Source of the DNA: Parabacteroides distasonis ATCC 8503
GTDB lineage: Bacteria > Bacteroidota > Bacteroidia > Bacteroidales > Tannerellaceae
Direction of reading: 5' to 3'
DNA: 64,000 nt
Assembly (NCBI RefSeq): GCF_000012845.1
Contig: NC_009615.1
Location: forward strand, 3,784,501-3,848,500
Position numbers and translations under genes: made by a program. Shown here piece by piece: positions 9,334 to 18,072 of this stretch. The notes below the pieces were generated by a model. That model had not been told where the DNA came from and searched no databases. It worked only from the letters and a program-made list of their open reading frames with translations. The stretch's first letter is position 1. Each line of letters opens with the position of its first letter.

Positions 9334-10494
9334 ATGATTAAAGAAACATTATTAGTCTCTACTTTCGGCTTATTGGGATTGGTTACCGTAGCTTGCGGCT
9401 CTCAAAAGAAAGACCAGACGGCGGAAGCTGTATCGGAAACTATATCGGAAACAGCTTGGTGCTTGGACGGGTTTGAGCGTCCGACAGGAGTGAATCCGGT
9501 AATTAAGCCGTTACCAACTAAGTTTTATTGCCCGATGCGGGAAGATTCTGTAGCATGGGAGGAGAGTGACACATTTAATCCGGCGGCTACGATTTATGAT
9601 GGGAAGATCGTGGTGATGTACCGTGCGGAAGATAACTCCGCTCAGGGAATCGGTTCCCGGACTTCCCGTTTGGGATATGCGACCTCTACTGACGGTATCC
9701 ATTTCGAGAGGGATACGAAGCCTGCTTTTTATCCGGCTAAAGATAATCAAGCGGAGAACGAATGTCCCGGAGGTACGGAAGATCCTCGTATCGCTATGAC
9801 CGAGGATGGTACGTATGTCTTGCTATATACGCAATGGAATCGTAAGGTGCCTCGTCTGGCGGTGGCGACCTCAAAGGATTTGAAACACTGGACGAAGTTC
9901 GGTCCGGCTTTTGAGAAAGCCTATAATGGCAAATTCAAGGATGAGGCGACTAAATCCGCATCGCTAGTCACGACTTTAAAGGGAGATAAGCAGGTCATTG
10001 CGAAAGTGAATGGCAAGTATTTCATGTACTGGGGGGAGAAGAATGTATATGCGGCTACCTCCGATAATTTAATAGATTGGGACCCACTGTTGGACGAGAA
10101 TGGTGAGTTGCTTAAATTGTTCTCTCCTCGTTCCGGCTATTTCGATAGTCAGTTGACCGAATGTGGACCTCCCGCTATCTTGACAAAGGATGGCATCGTT
10201 CTGTTGTATAATGGTAAAAACGAACCGGGAGAAAAAGGGGATACCGCTTATCCTGCGAACTCTTATTGTGCCGGACAAGCATTGTTCGATGTAAATAACC
10301 CGACAAAATTGATCGGTCGTTTGGATAAGCCTTTCTTGCAACCGACGGATGATTTTGAAAAAAGCGGTCAATACCCTGCGGGTACCGTATTCGTGGAAGG
10401 TCTGGTCTATTACCGGAATAAATGGTATCTGTATTATGGCTGTGCCGATTCATTCGTGGCTGTGGCCGTATCGGATAAACAATTGAACTTCTAA
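9334..10494 (+). CDS. GH130 beta-mannosidase-like lipoprotein
   Basis: The 386-residue protein has a lipoprotein signal (LLGLVTVAC, lipobox Cys near residue 21) followed by a five-bladed propeller of the GH130 family. Recognisable elements are NPAATIYDGKIVVMYRAED, GYATSTDGIHF, GGTEDPRIA, SQLTECGPPAI and WYLYYGCADSFVAVA. GH130 includes mannoside phosphorylases and true hydrolases. Exported Bacteroides members such as BT3780 and BACOVA_03624 are known as beta-1,2-mannosidases acting on Candida-type mannan, and this sequence looks closest to that group. Export as a lipoprotein also favours a hydrolase over an intracellular phosphorylase. Lying between GH92 genes, it fits a role in removing beta-1,2-mannose caps so that the alpha-mannosidases can proceed. 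Confidence 0.85.
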   Translation: MIKETLLVSTFGLLGLVTVACGSQKKDQTAEAVSETISETAWCLDGFERPTGVNPVIKPLPTKFYCPMREDSVAWEESDTFNPAATIYDGKIVVMYRAEDNSAQGIGSRTSRLGYATSTDGIHFERDTKPAFYPAKDNQAENECPGGTEDPRIAMTEDGTYVLLYTQWNRKVPRLAVATSKDLKHWTKFGPAFEKAYNGKFKDEATKSASLVTTLKGDKQVIAKVNGKYFMYWGEKNVYAATSDNLIDWDPLLDENGELLKLFSPRSGYFDSQLTECGPPAILTKDGIVLLYNGKNEPGEKGDTAYPANSYCAGQALFDVNNPTKLIGRLDKPFLQPTDDFEKSGQYPAGTVFVEGLVYYRNKWYLYYGCADSFVAVAVSDKQLNF

Positions 10495-10513
10495 GTGTCC
10501 AAAAGTAAATAAG

Positions 10514-11908
10514 ATGAGAACTAATCGATGGCTTTTTAGTTTGGCGTGTATGCTTTCTGTGTTTGTGTGTGGCAATGCGCAGAAAACTCCTTCCCCTTTT
10601 CAAAGGGGTGATCGGGTTGTTTTTTTAGGCAATAGCATAACAGAGGGCGGACATTATCATTCTTATATATGGTTGTACTATATCACTCATTTCCCGGATA
10701 TGCGGATGCGGATGTATAGCGCCGGTACCGGTGGTGACAGTTCTTGGGATATGTTGGAACGGATCGAGGAGGATGTATATGGTAAAAATCCGACGGTGGT
10801 TACGGCTACTTTCGGTATGAACGATAGTGGTTATTTCGAATATAACGGCGATAATCCTACGGCTTTCGTGGAGCAGCAAATGTATCGGGTAGATACGACC
10901 TTTCAGGCGATGCAGAAGATCATGAAATCTCACAAAGATACAAGGGTGATCATGATCGGTGGCACGCCGTACGATGAGACTTGGCAAAATAAGAAAAATA
11001 AGCCTTTTCTTGGAAAGAACGCTACGATCCAGAAAATCATCCGTCTGCAAAGAGAGGCGGCCGTGAAGAATGACTGGGCGTTCGTGGATTTCCACAACCC
11101 GGTATTGGAGGTGAACAGGGTACAGCAAGCGAAAGATCCGCGGTTTACCTTAATGCAAGGAGATCGGATTCATCCGGATAACCACGGTAATATGTTGATG
11201 GCCTATTTCTTCTTGAAGTCTCAGGGATTGGCGGGTAAACCGGTCGCTAAAGTTGATATCGATGCTTCCCGACGTGTGGTGCTGGCGAACGAGAATTGTT
11301 TCGTGAATGAATTGAAAGTATCAGACAAGGGTACGATCTCTTTTACCTATTTAGCGAAGTCTTTACCTTATCCGATGGATACGATCTCTCGGGGCTGGGA
11401 GAAAAAACATACGCAATATGAGGCGACCTTATACGCTCCGATTATGGAGGATCTTAATCAAGAGGTATTGCGGGTGGATGGATTGAAAGGTGCGTATAGG
11501 TTGGAGATAGACGGGGATTCAATTTCTACGTTTTCGGCCGAGGATTTGGCAAAAGGTATTAACTTAGCGGCGTTAACGAACACACCGCAATATCAGCAGG
11601 CCGTTCGGGTCATGCATTTGAATGAGGAACGTTGGAATATCGAGAAACGTTTCCGGGAATATGCGTGGACGGAATTTTATATCTTGAAGCGGAAGGGCAT
11701 GTTATTTCAGGATAATATCGCCGCTATGGATACGTTAAGGGCGAACCTTCATACGAATATCTTCTTAGCCGGCCATCTGGATAACTACTCCAAGATGATG
11801 TATCCGGAGATCCGGGAGGCTTGGAACCAACAAATCGATATGTTGGTGGATCGTATGTATCAGATCGCCCAACCGAAGGTACGTAGAATAGAACTTATAA
11901 AAAAATGA
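10514..11908 (+). CDS. SGNH/GDSL-family hydrolase, secreted
   Basis: The 464-residue product carries a signal peptide (ending near CGNAQ). It has all four SGNH blocks: GNSIT with the nucleophile Ser, GTGGD, GMND, and DRIHPD with the catalytic His. Enzymes of this fold in glycan operons are usually carbohydrate esterases that remove acetyl or similar groups. A C-terminal region of about 200 residues beyond the hydrolase fold is not recognised. The gene starts 19 bp after GH130 and overlaps the next GH92 start by 4 bp, so translation is probably coupled. Its substrate on the presumed mannan is unknown. Confidence 0.8.
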   Translation: MRTNRWLFSLACMLSVFVCGNAQKTPSPFQRGDRVVFLGNSITEGGHYHSYIWLYYITHFPDMRMRMYSAGTGGDSSWDMLERIEEDVYGKNPTVVTATFGMNDSGYFEYNGDNPTAFVEQQMYRVDTTFQAMQKIMKSHKDTRVIMIGGTPYDETWQNKKNKPFLGKNATIQKIIRLQREAAVKNDWAFVDFHNPVLEVNRVQQAKDPRFTLMQGDRIHPDNHGNMLMAYFFLKSQGLAGKPVAKVDIDASRRVVLANENCFVNELKVSDKGTISFTYLAKSLPYPMDTISRGWEKKHTQYEATLYAPIMEDLNQEVLRVDGLKGAYRLEIDGDSISTFSAEDLAKGINLAALTNTPQYQQAVRVMHLNEERWNIEKRFREYAWTEFYILKRKGMLFQDNIAAMDTLRANLHTNIFLAGHLDNYSKMMYPEIREAWNQQIDMLVDRMYQIAQPKVRRIELIKK

Positions 11909-14244
11909 TACGACTAGTAAGAAATTTAAGATGGATAACGACTACGGCGTTATCGCTCGCGTTGGTGGGAACTGCCTGTTCCGGTCCGACCCGGACTATC
12001 GAGGAGGTTCATTTCTCTGATTATGTAAATCCCTTTATCGGGGCGAGTACGAATACGGAGGCGGCCGGTGCTTACCATGGCTTGGGGAAGACCTTCCCCG
12101 GTGCGACTACCCCTTTCGGTATGGTACAGGTAAGTCCGAATACGATTACGGGGGGCGACAATGGTTCCGGATATAGCTACGAGCATGAGACGATCGAGGG
12201 ATTCGCCTTTACGCAGATGAGTGGTATCGGCTGGTACGGTGATCTGGGTAATTTATTGGTAATGCCTACCGTGGGCGATCTGCGCACGAACTCGGGAAAA
12301 GAGGGGGGCGTAGCCGGGTATCGTTCCCGGTATGATAAATCTTCCGAGGAGGCTAAGGCTGGATATTATAAGGTATTGCTTAGCGATTACCAGATACAAG
12401 CGGAAGCGACAGCGGCTCCTCATAGCGGTATGCTGCGATTCGTTTTCCCCGAGAATAAGCAGTCCCGCATCCAGTTGGACTTAGCCCGTCGTGTAGGAGG
12501 TACTTCTACGTATCAGGCGGTTCAAGTGATAGATGACCATACGATCGCCGGACGAATGGAATGTACGCCGGAAGGCGGAGGCTGGGGGAATGGTGAAGGT
12601 TCTTCCCGGTATACCGTGTATTTTTATGCGCAGTTCTCCAAACCGTTGAAAGATTATGGTGTATGGAGCGTGGATATTCCGGAAGGACAGGATCGTCATC
12701 GGGAATTCGTGGAGAGCCCGGCTTTCCAGACATTGACAGCGAACGCAAAGATTTCGGAGAGACCAAAGGCATATGAGGGCGAGCACCTCGGGTTCTTTAC
12801 GGAGTTTGAGACCGAGGCGAATGAGGAGGTTCTTTTCAAGGCCGGTATTTCCTTTGTAAGCTTGGAGGGTGCGGAAAAGAACTTGAAAGCGGAGATCAAG
12901 GATTGGGATTTTGACGCGGTACGTTCTCGTGCCCGCTCGTTGTGGGATACGGCTTTGGCTAAGATGGATGTCAGCGGTGGAACGGATGAGCAGAAGGTGA
13001 TCTTCTATACCTCCTTGTATCATACAATGATCGATCCGAGGATTTACACGGATGTGGATGGTCAATATATGGGCGCGGATGGAAAAGCGCATAAGTCGGA
13101 TACGTTCACGAAACGTACGATCTTTAGCGGTTGGGACGTGTTCCGTAGTCAGATGCCTTTGCAAACGATTATTAATCCGGTATTGGTGAACGATTTGTTG
13201 AAGTCATTGACAACGATGGCAGAGGAGAGTGGCCGTGAGTACTATGAGCGCTGGGAGTTGTTGAACGCCTATAGCGGTTGTATGTTAGGAAATCCGGCTA
13301 TATCGGTCTTGGCGGATGCCTATGCGAAAGGTATTTGTAGCTTGGATATGGAAAAGGCTTATCGGTATGCGGATAAAACCTCGAGAATGTTCGGGAATGC
13401 GGAGTTGGGCTATACCCCGAATCCGCAGAGTATCTCCAAAACCTTGGAGTATGCGTATACGGAATGGTGTATGTCTCAGTTGGCGAAATCATTAGGAAAA
13501 CAGGAGGATGCGGTTTATTATGCGAAGTTGGCTCAGTCTTACCGGAATTTATATGATGCGGAGAAACATAGCTTCCGCCCGAGAGAAGCGAATGGCCGGT
13601 TTGAGGCTTGGCCGGAAGAGGGTAAGCTGAAGGAATGGTACGGCTGTATGGAATGCAATGAGCTGCAACAGGGGTGGTTCGTGCCTCACGATATTCCGGG
13701 TATGGTGGAACTGATGGGAGGAACGGAACGGGTGATTGCCGATCTGGATACGATGTTCGACAAGACACCTACGGATTTCCTGTGGAACGCTTATTACAAT
13801 CATGCGAACGAGCCGGTTCATCATGTGCCTTTCTTGTACAATCATTTGGGACAGCCGTGGAAAACCCAGAAATGGTCTCGTTTCATTTGCGATAAGGCGT
13901 ATAAGAATAAGGTAGAAGGCTTGGTTGGAAACGAGGATGTCGGTCAGATGTCCGCTTGGTATGTATTGGCGGCATGTGGTTTGTATCCGGTTTGTCCGGG
14001 AGATACTCGCTATGAGATATCCAGCCCGGTTTTTGAGAAGACCGAGATCCAGGTTGGTGAAGGGAATACATTTATCATACGAGCCAACCGAAATACCCCG
14101 GAAAACACCTATATCCAATCCGCTAAATTAAACGGGATGGATTATACGAGATGCTATCTTGATTATAAGGATATTATGAAAGGTGGCGTACTAGAATTGG
14201 AGATGGGGCCCGAGCCGAATACAAATTGGGGCGTGAATAATTAA
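11905..14244 (+). CDS. GH92 alpha-mannosidase lipoprotein (second of three)
   Basis: The 779-residue protein has a lipobox (ALVGTAC) and so is probably outer-membrane anchored. GH92 hallmarks are GLGKTFPGATTPFGMVQVSP, FSGWDVFRSQMPL, ANEPVHHVPFLYNHLG with the likely acid Glu636, and GNEDVGQMSAWYV with the Asp/Glu cluster that supports the base. Its start codon overlaps the preceding stop in an ATGA arrangement. Its N-terminal part ('TKRTIFSGWD', 'TNTEAAGAYHG') is distinct from the other two GH92 proteins, suggesting a different linkage preference. Exo-alpha-mannosidase activity is a confident family call; linkage is not. Confidence 0.93.
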   Translation: MIRLVRNLRWITTTALSLALVGTACSGPTRTIEEVHFSDYVNPFIGASTNTEAAGAYHGLGKTFPGATTPFGMVQVSPNTITGGDNGSGYSYEHETIEGFAFTQMSGIGWYGDLGNLLVMPTVGDLRTNSGKEGGVAGYRSRYDKSSEEAKAGYYKVLLSDYQIQAEATAAPHSGMLRFVFPENKQSRIQLDLARRVGGTSTYQAVQVIDDHTIAGRMECTPEGGGWGNGEGSSRYTVYFYAQFSKPLKDYGVWSVDIPEGQDRHREFVESPAFQTLTANAKISERPKAYEGEHLGFFTEFETEANEEVLFKAGISFVSLEGAEKNLKAEIKDWDFDAVRSRARSLWDTALAKMDVSGGTDEQKVIFYTSLYHTMIDPRIYTDVDGQYMGADGKAHKSDTFTKRTIFSGWDVFRSQMPLQTIINPVLVNDLLKSLTTMAEESGREYYERWELLNAYSGCMLGNPAISVLADAYAKGICSLDMEKAYRYADKTSRMFGNAELGYTPNPQSISKTLEYAYTEWCMSQLAKSLGKQEDAVYYAKLAQSYRNLYDAEKHSFRPREANGRFEAWPEEGKLKEWYGCMECNELQQGWFVPHDIPGMVELMGGTERVIADLDTMFDKTPTDFLWNAYYNHANEPVHHVPFLYNHLGQPWKTQKWSRFICDKAYKNKVEGLVGNEDVGQMSAWYVLAACGLYPVCPGDTRYEISSPVFEKTEIQVGEGNTFIIRANRNTPENTYIQSAKLNGMDYTRCYLDYKDIMKGGVLELEMGPEPNTNWGVNN

Positions 14245-14261
14245 TCAGTAAATAAAATAAC

Positions 14262-16535
14262 ATGAAACTCAATACTTTTTATAAACAGGGGGCGGCTTTA
14301 GCCCTCTGTTTAACCCTCTCTTTTCCTGTTTTTGCGGAGAAAGACTTGGTACAATACGTAAATACTTTGCAAGGAACAAACTCGACTTACGAATTGAGTT
14401 GGGGAAATACCTACCCGACTACGGCGGTTCCCTATCCCATGAATAGCTGGTCTCCACAGACCGGGAAGAATGGTGATGGTTGGAAATACCAATACTCGGC
14501 CACTACGATCCGGGGTTTCCAACCGACGCATCAATGTAGCCCTTGGGTGGGAGATTACGGGGTATTCTCTTTGATGCCTGTACCGGAATTGGTTGTTGAT
14601 GAGTCCAAACGGGCGACTCCGTTCTCTCATGATAAGGAAATTGCCAAGCCTCATTATTATAAGGTTACGTTGGAGAATGGTATTACCACGGAGTTCTCGC
14701 CAACTACCCGTTCCGCTCATTTCCGTTTTTCCTTTCCCGCGAAGGGAGACGCTTTTCTCGTACTGGATGGCTATACGAAAACCAGTCAGGTACAAATCGA
14801 TGTAGCGAACCACCGGATCACCGGCTATGTACACAATGGGGCTTTCTCTCCGAAGACACATAAGAATTATTTTATCATTCAATTTGATAAGCCTTTCGTT
14901 AGCTATGGTACATGGGAGAATCGTAAGAATACGATCCAGAAGAATAATTTGAGTCGGGAAGGAGAAGGAATCGGTGCCTATGTACAATTTGCGAAAGGCT
15001 CTAAGGTACAGGCCAAGGTCTCTACCTCTTATATCAGTCCGGAACAAGCGGAGGTTACGATGACTCGTGAGCTAGGTAAGCACTCATCGGTAGAAGTGAC
15101 GAAGCAAGCGGCTGCTGATGTATGGAACCAGCTATTGAATCGTGTGTTGGTGGAAGGTGGAACCGAGGAGGATATGAAAACCTTCTACTCCTGCATGTTC
15201 CGTGCCAATTTGTTTTCCCATAAGTTTTATGAGGAGAAAGAGGATGGTTCTCCTTACTACTATAGTCCGTACGATGAGAAGATTCATGATGGATATATGT
15301 TTACCGATAATGGTTTTTGGGACACTTTCCGTTCCCAGTTCCCGCTGACCAATATCTTGCACCCTACGATGCAGGGGCAATATATGCAAGCCTTGCTAGA
15401 CGCTCAGGAGCAATGTGGATGGTTACCTTCTTGGTCGTTCCCGAGTGAGACCGGCGGGATGGTAGGGAATCACTCGATCTCTTTATTGACGGATGCTTGG
15501 GTGAAGGGTATCCGCACTTTCGATCCGGAGAAAGCCTTGAAAGCGTATGCGCATGAGGCGATGAATAAGGGACCTTGGGGCGGTGCCAACGGACGGGTTC
15601 GTTGGAAGGATTATTATCAGTTGGGATATATACCTTATCCGGAATCCATGGGATCTACGGCACAGACGTTGGAATATTGCTATGATGACTTTTGTGCGTA
15701 TCAGTTGGCGAAAATGACTGGGAATAAGTTTTATGAGGAGGTCTTTGCCCGCCAGATTTATAATTACAAGAATGTGTACGATCCATCTGTCGGTTTTATG
15801 AGAGGTCGTAAATTGGATGGTAGTTGGGCGGATTTCGATGCTTTCGAATGGGGCGGTCCTTATTGCGAGGGGAATGCTTGGCATTACAATTGGTCGGTTT
15901 TCCATGATGTCCAAGGGTTGATCGATTTGACAGGAGGTGATGAGCGTTTCGTGGCGAAGATCGACTCTGTTTTCGCTTTACCCGGTATCGTGAAATATGG
16001 AACATACGGAACGAAAATTCATGAGATGCTGGAGATGGAATTGGCGAAGATGGGACAGTACGCCCAAGGTAATCAACCGATCCAGCATATGATTTACTTG
16101 TATAGTTACGCAGGCCAGCCTTGGAAGACGCAATATTGGATTCGTCAGGTGATGGATCGGTTATATAATAGCTCGGAAAATGGTTATCCGGGTGATGAGG
16201 ATCAAGGCGGTATGTCTTCTTGGTACGTATTGAGCGCGTTGGGAATCTACAGTGTTTGCCCGGGGACGGATGAGTATGTATTGGGTAGCCCGAAATTCCG
16301 GAAAGCTACGATTACGATGGAGGATGGCAAGAAGTTCGTGATCGAGGCGAAAGGGAATAGTAAGGATAACGTATATATCCAAAACGCTACCTTGAACGGG
16401 AAGAGACATACACGTAATTATATCCATTACAGCGATATCGTGAATGGGGGCGTGCTGGAGCTTCAAATGGGCAATCAACCGGAGAAGACGAGAGGAACCG
16501 CGAAAGAGGATCGTCCTTTCTCGTTAAGTAAATAA
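14262..16535 (+). CDS. GH92 protein with Gln at the catalytic-acid position; possible mannose-phosphate uncapping enzyme
   Basis: The 757-residue protein has a signal peptide (ending FPVFAEK). It keeps the GH92 frame: GNTYPTTAVPYPMNSWSP, TDNGFWDTFRSQFPL, GQPWKTQYW and GDEDQGGMSSWYV. The motif that reads GNEP or ANEP in the two sister proteins reads GNQP here (Gln605), so the usual general acid is missing. From the literature as I recall it, the GH92 enzyme CcMan5 from Cellulosimicrobium has the same Glu-to-Gln change and hydrolyses mannose-alpha-1-phospho-6-mannose, where the phosphate leaving group needs no protonation. That activity is inferred here, not shown. The gene follows the second GH92 by 17 bp and ends the operon. 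Confidence 0.85.
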   Translation: MKLNTFYKQGAALALCLTLSFPVFAEKDLVQYVNTLQGTNSTYELSWGNTYPTTAVPYPMNSWSPQTGKNGDGWKYQYSATTIRGFQPTHQCSPWVGDYGVFSLMPVPELVVDESKRATPFSHDKEIAKPHYYKVTLENGITTEFSPTTRSAHFRFSFPAKGDAFLVLDGYTKTSQVQIDVANHRITGYVHNGAFSPKTHKNYFIIQFDKPFVSYGTWENRKNTIQKNNLSREGEGIGAYVQFAKGSKVQAKVSTSYISPEQAEVTMTRELGKHSSVEVTKQAAADVWNQLLNRVLVEGGTEEDMKTFYSCMFRANLFSHKFYEEKEDGSPYYYSPYDEKIHDGYMFTDNGFWDTFRSQFPLTNILHPTMQGQYMQALLDAQEQCGWLPSWSFPSETGGMVGNHSISLLTDAWVKGIRTFDPEKALKAYAHEAMNKGPWGGANGRVRWKDYYQLGYIPYPESMGSTAQTLEYCYDDFCAYQLAKMTGNKFYEEVFARQIYNYKNVYDPSVGFMRGRKLDGSWADFDAFEWGGPYCEGNAWHYNWSVFHDVQGLIDLTGGDERFVAKIDSVFALPGIVKYGTYGTKIHEMLEMELAKMGQYAQGNQPIQHMIYLYSYAGQPWKTQYWIRQVMDRLYNSSENGYPGDEDQGGMSSWYVLSALGIYSVCPGTDEYVLGSPKFRKATITMEDGKKFVIEAKGNSKDNVYIQNATLNGKRHTRNYIHYSDIVNGGVLELQMGNQPEKTRGTAKEDRPFSLSK

Positions 16536-16555
16536 GTTTTTGGCTGTAAAATCTG

Positions 16556-16563
16556 TATATTTG
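16556..16563 (+). promoter_or_regulatory. Candidate -7 box TATATTTG for the esterase gene
   Basis: TATATTTG matches the Bacteroidetes -7 consensus TAnnTTTG. It lies 46 bp before the first possible ATG of the esterase. No convincing -33 TTTG is seen at the usual 19-21 bp spacing. Confidence 0.45.
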
Positions 16564-16564
16564 T

Positions 16565-16596
16565 CCCCGTAGTTCCTTGAAAACAAGGCTACGGGG
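16565..16596 (+). terminator. Strong hairpin between the GH92 operon and the esterase
   Basis: Bases 16565-16572 pair perfectly with 16589-16596, and inside them 16575-16579 pairs with 16584-16588 around an AAAA loop. There is no T run after it. It may end the GH92 operon, or form the 5' end of the esterase message because it starts two bases after the candidate -7 box. Confidence 0.55.
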
Positions 16597-16608
16597 AATT
16601 AATCATTA

Positions 16609-17442
16609 ATGTTCACTGATATGAATTGGATGAAAAAGGTAGCGGTAGCGTTGGTTTGTTTGCTTCCGCTCGGTTTACAGGCGGCGAAGGTAGATACTTT
16701 GCAAGTGAAAAGTCCTTCGATGAATAAAAGTATAGAGGTAGTCGTGGTAAGTCCGGATGTGGCTGCGACGAAAGCGTGTCCGGTGATTTATTTGTTACAT
16801 GGCTATGGCGGTAACGCTCGTACATGGGTCGGTATCAAGCCGGATCTATCTAAGATCGCTGATGAGAAGGGTATCTTTTTCGTATGCCCGGATGGTAAGA
16901 ATACGTGGTATTGGGATAGCCCTTTGAACGCTGATGTACGGTATGAGACTTTCATCTCGGATGAGTTGGTGAAATACGTGGATTCCCATTATAAGACCGT
17001 GGCCGATCGTAAGGGACGTGCTATTACCGGCTTGAGCATGGGTGGACATGGCGCTATGTGGAATGGCCTTCGTCATAGCGATGTTTTCTCCGCTGCGGGA
17101 AGTACTAGCGGTGGCGTGGATATCCGCCCTTTCCCGAAAAACTGGGAGATGAGCGTACAAATAGGTGAGAAGGCAAAATATCCGGAAAACTGGGAGAAGT
17201 ACACGGTTATCAATTTGGTTCCAACCTTGAGGAAAGACCAGATCGCTTTGATCTTCGATTGCGGTGACAGCGATTTCTTTTTGGAGGTGAATAAGAACTA
17301 CCACGAGGCGTTATTAAAACAAGGCATCGACCACGACTTTATCACTCGCCCGGGTAATCATGATTCACAATACTGGAATAATTCTATTGATTACCAGATC
17401 CTCTTTTTCTGGAAGCATTTCTTGAAGATGAAGGCCTTGTGA
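16609..17442 (+). CDS. Secreted esterase, esterase D/FrmB-like alpha/beta hydrolase
   Basis: The 277-residue protein has a signal peptide (LVCLLPLGLQAAK). ATGs at 16609, 16621 and 16630 are all possible; the last two give more typical signal peptides. It belongs to the putative esterase family that also includes tributyrin esterases and feruloyl esterases. Visible motifs are an oxyanion segment YLLHGYGGNA, the nucleophile elbow GLSMGGHGAM, the acid region FDCGDSDFF, and the catalytic His in RPGNHDSQYW. It follows the GH92 operon by 73 bp and may be co-expressed or have its own promoter. Its natural substrate is unknown; a role in removing ester groups from the same glycan is inference. Confidence 0.85.
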   Translation: MFTDMNWMKKVAVALVCLLPLGLQAAKVDTLQVKSPSMNKSIEVVVVSPDVAATKACPVIYLLHGYGGNARTWVGIKPDLSKIADEKGIFFVCPDGKNTWYWDSPLNADVRYETFISDELVKYVDSHYKTVADRKGRAITGLSMGGHGAMWNGLRHSDVFSAAGSTSGGVDIRPFPKNWEMSVQIGEKAKYPENWEKYTVINLVPTLRKDQIALIFDCGDSDFFLEVNKNYHEALLKQGIDHDFITRPGNHDSQYWNNSIDYQILFFWKHFLKMKAL

Positions 17443-18036
17443 TAAGACCGTTTGGCGATTTGACATTCTGACATTTTGTAAACTGAAGTCCCGGAGAACC
17501 GATTTTTCCGGGACTATGTACGACTCGTTGCCAAATACGCAAGAAAAAAACAATAATTCGTTCATTGATAATACAATACCGAAAAACCGCCTTTCATTCT
17601 AGCGAAAATAATTCATCCTAATTCATATCCATTGACTTCTTCGGGCTATCCGATAGGGTTACGACTGGGTTCTAACCGGGTTACGATGCCTATTCACGAC
17701 TACTGACAACCCTATTCGTGACTGTTTATAATGCCTAACGGCAGTATTGGCGTCGCCCAACGCGACTATACGTGTAGGCTTTCATCGCCTTTCGTGCCTG
17801 AAAACGGGAATATTCTCACTTAAAAGGGCGTTTTATTGCCCCTCCCGTCTACTGGTTGGATCGGTTTAAACGAACGCCTTGTCACGATTGGTGTTCGAGA
17901 AGAAGCATAAAGAAAGCCGAAGGCCGGTTTCTGTATCATGTCGGCAAAGGGGTCCGTTGTTAATGTAAGGAGTCATGTAGTGAGAGGAAAGAAGAAAGTT
18001 TCCCGCAGTTATACTCCATATGTACGCTAATTTTCG
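17443..18036. other. Long intergenic region with repeats and no gene
   Basis: About 600 bp without a credible coding frame. At 17487-17515 there is a 9-bp perfect stem with an 11-nt loop, a possible terminator for the esterase. From 17653 to 17720 short words recur with a 22-bp period: GGGTTACGA at 17656 and 17678, CCTATTC at 17689 and 17711, and ATAGGGTT is inverted at 17708-17715. The rest (17720-18036) shows only weak GC-rich inverted words. No RNA gene was recognised. Confidence 0.6.
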
Positions 18037-18044
18037 TACTTTTG
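18037..18044 (+). promoter_or_regulatory. Candidate -7 box TACTTTTG of the aroA operon
   Basis: An exact match to TAnnTTTG. It lies 28 bp before the ATG at 18073 and only 4 bp before the TTG at 18049, so it supports the ATG as the true start. A clear -33 element was not found. Confidence 0.55.
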
Positions 18045-18072
18045 CTTCTTGAATCTTGAATATACGAAAGCG

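Noticed and set aside
14310..15047. Long minus-strand frames inside the GH92 genes (also 12481-13164 and 13549-14118)
   Set aside because: They shadow strongly conserved GH92 sequence, and the translated Arg/Ile/His-rich text shows no domain.
18049..18072. TTG start for aroA at 18049
   Set aside because: It is 4 bp from the candidate -7 box, and the ATG at 18073 begins the family's normal N terminus.
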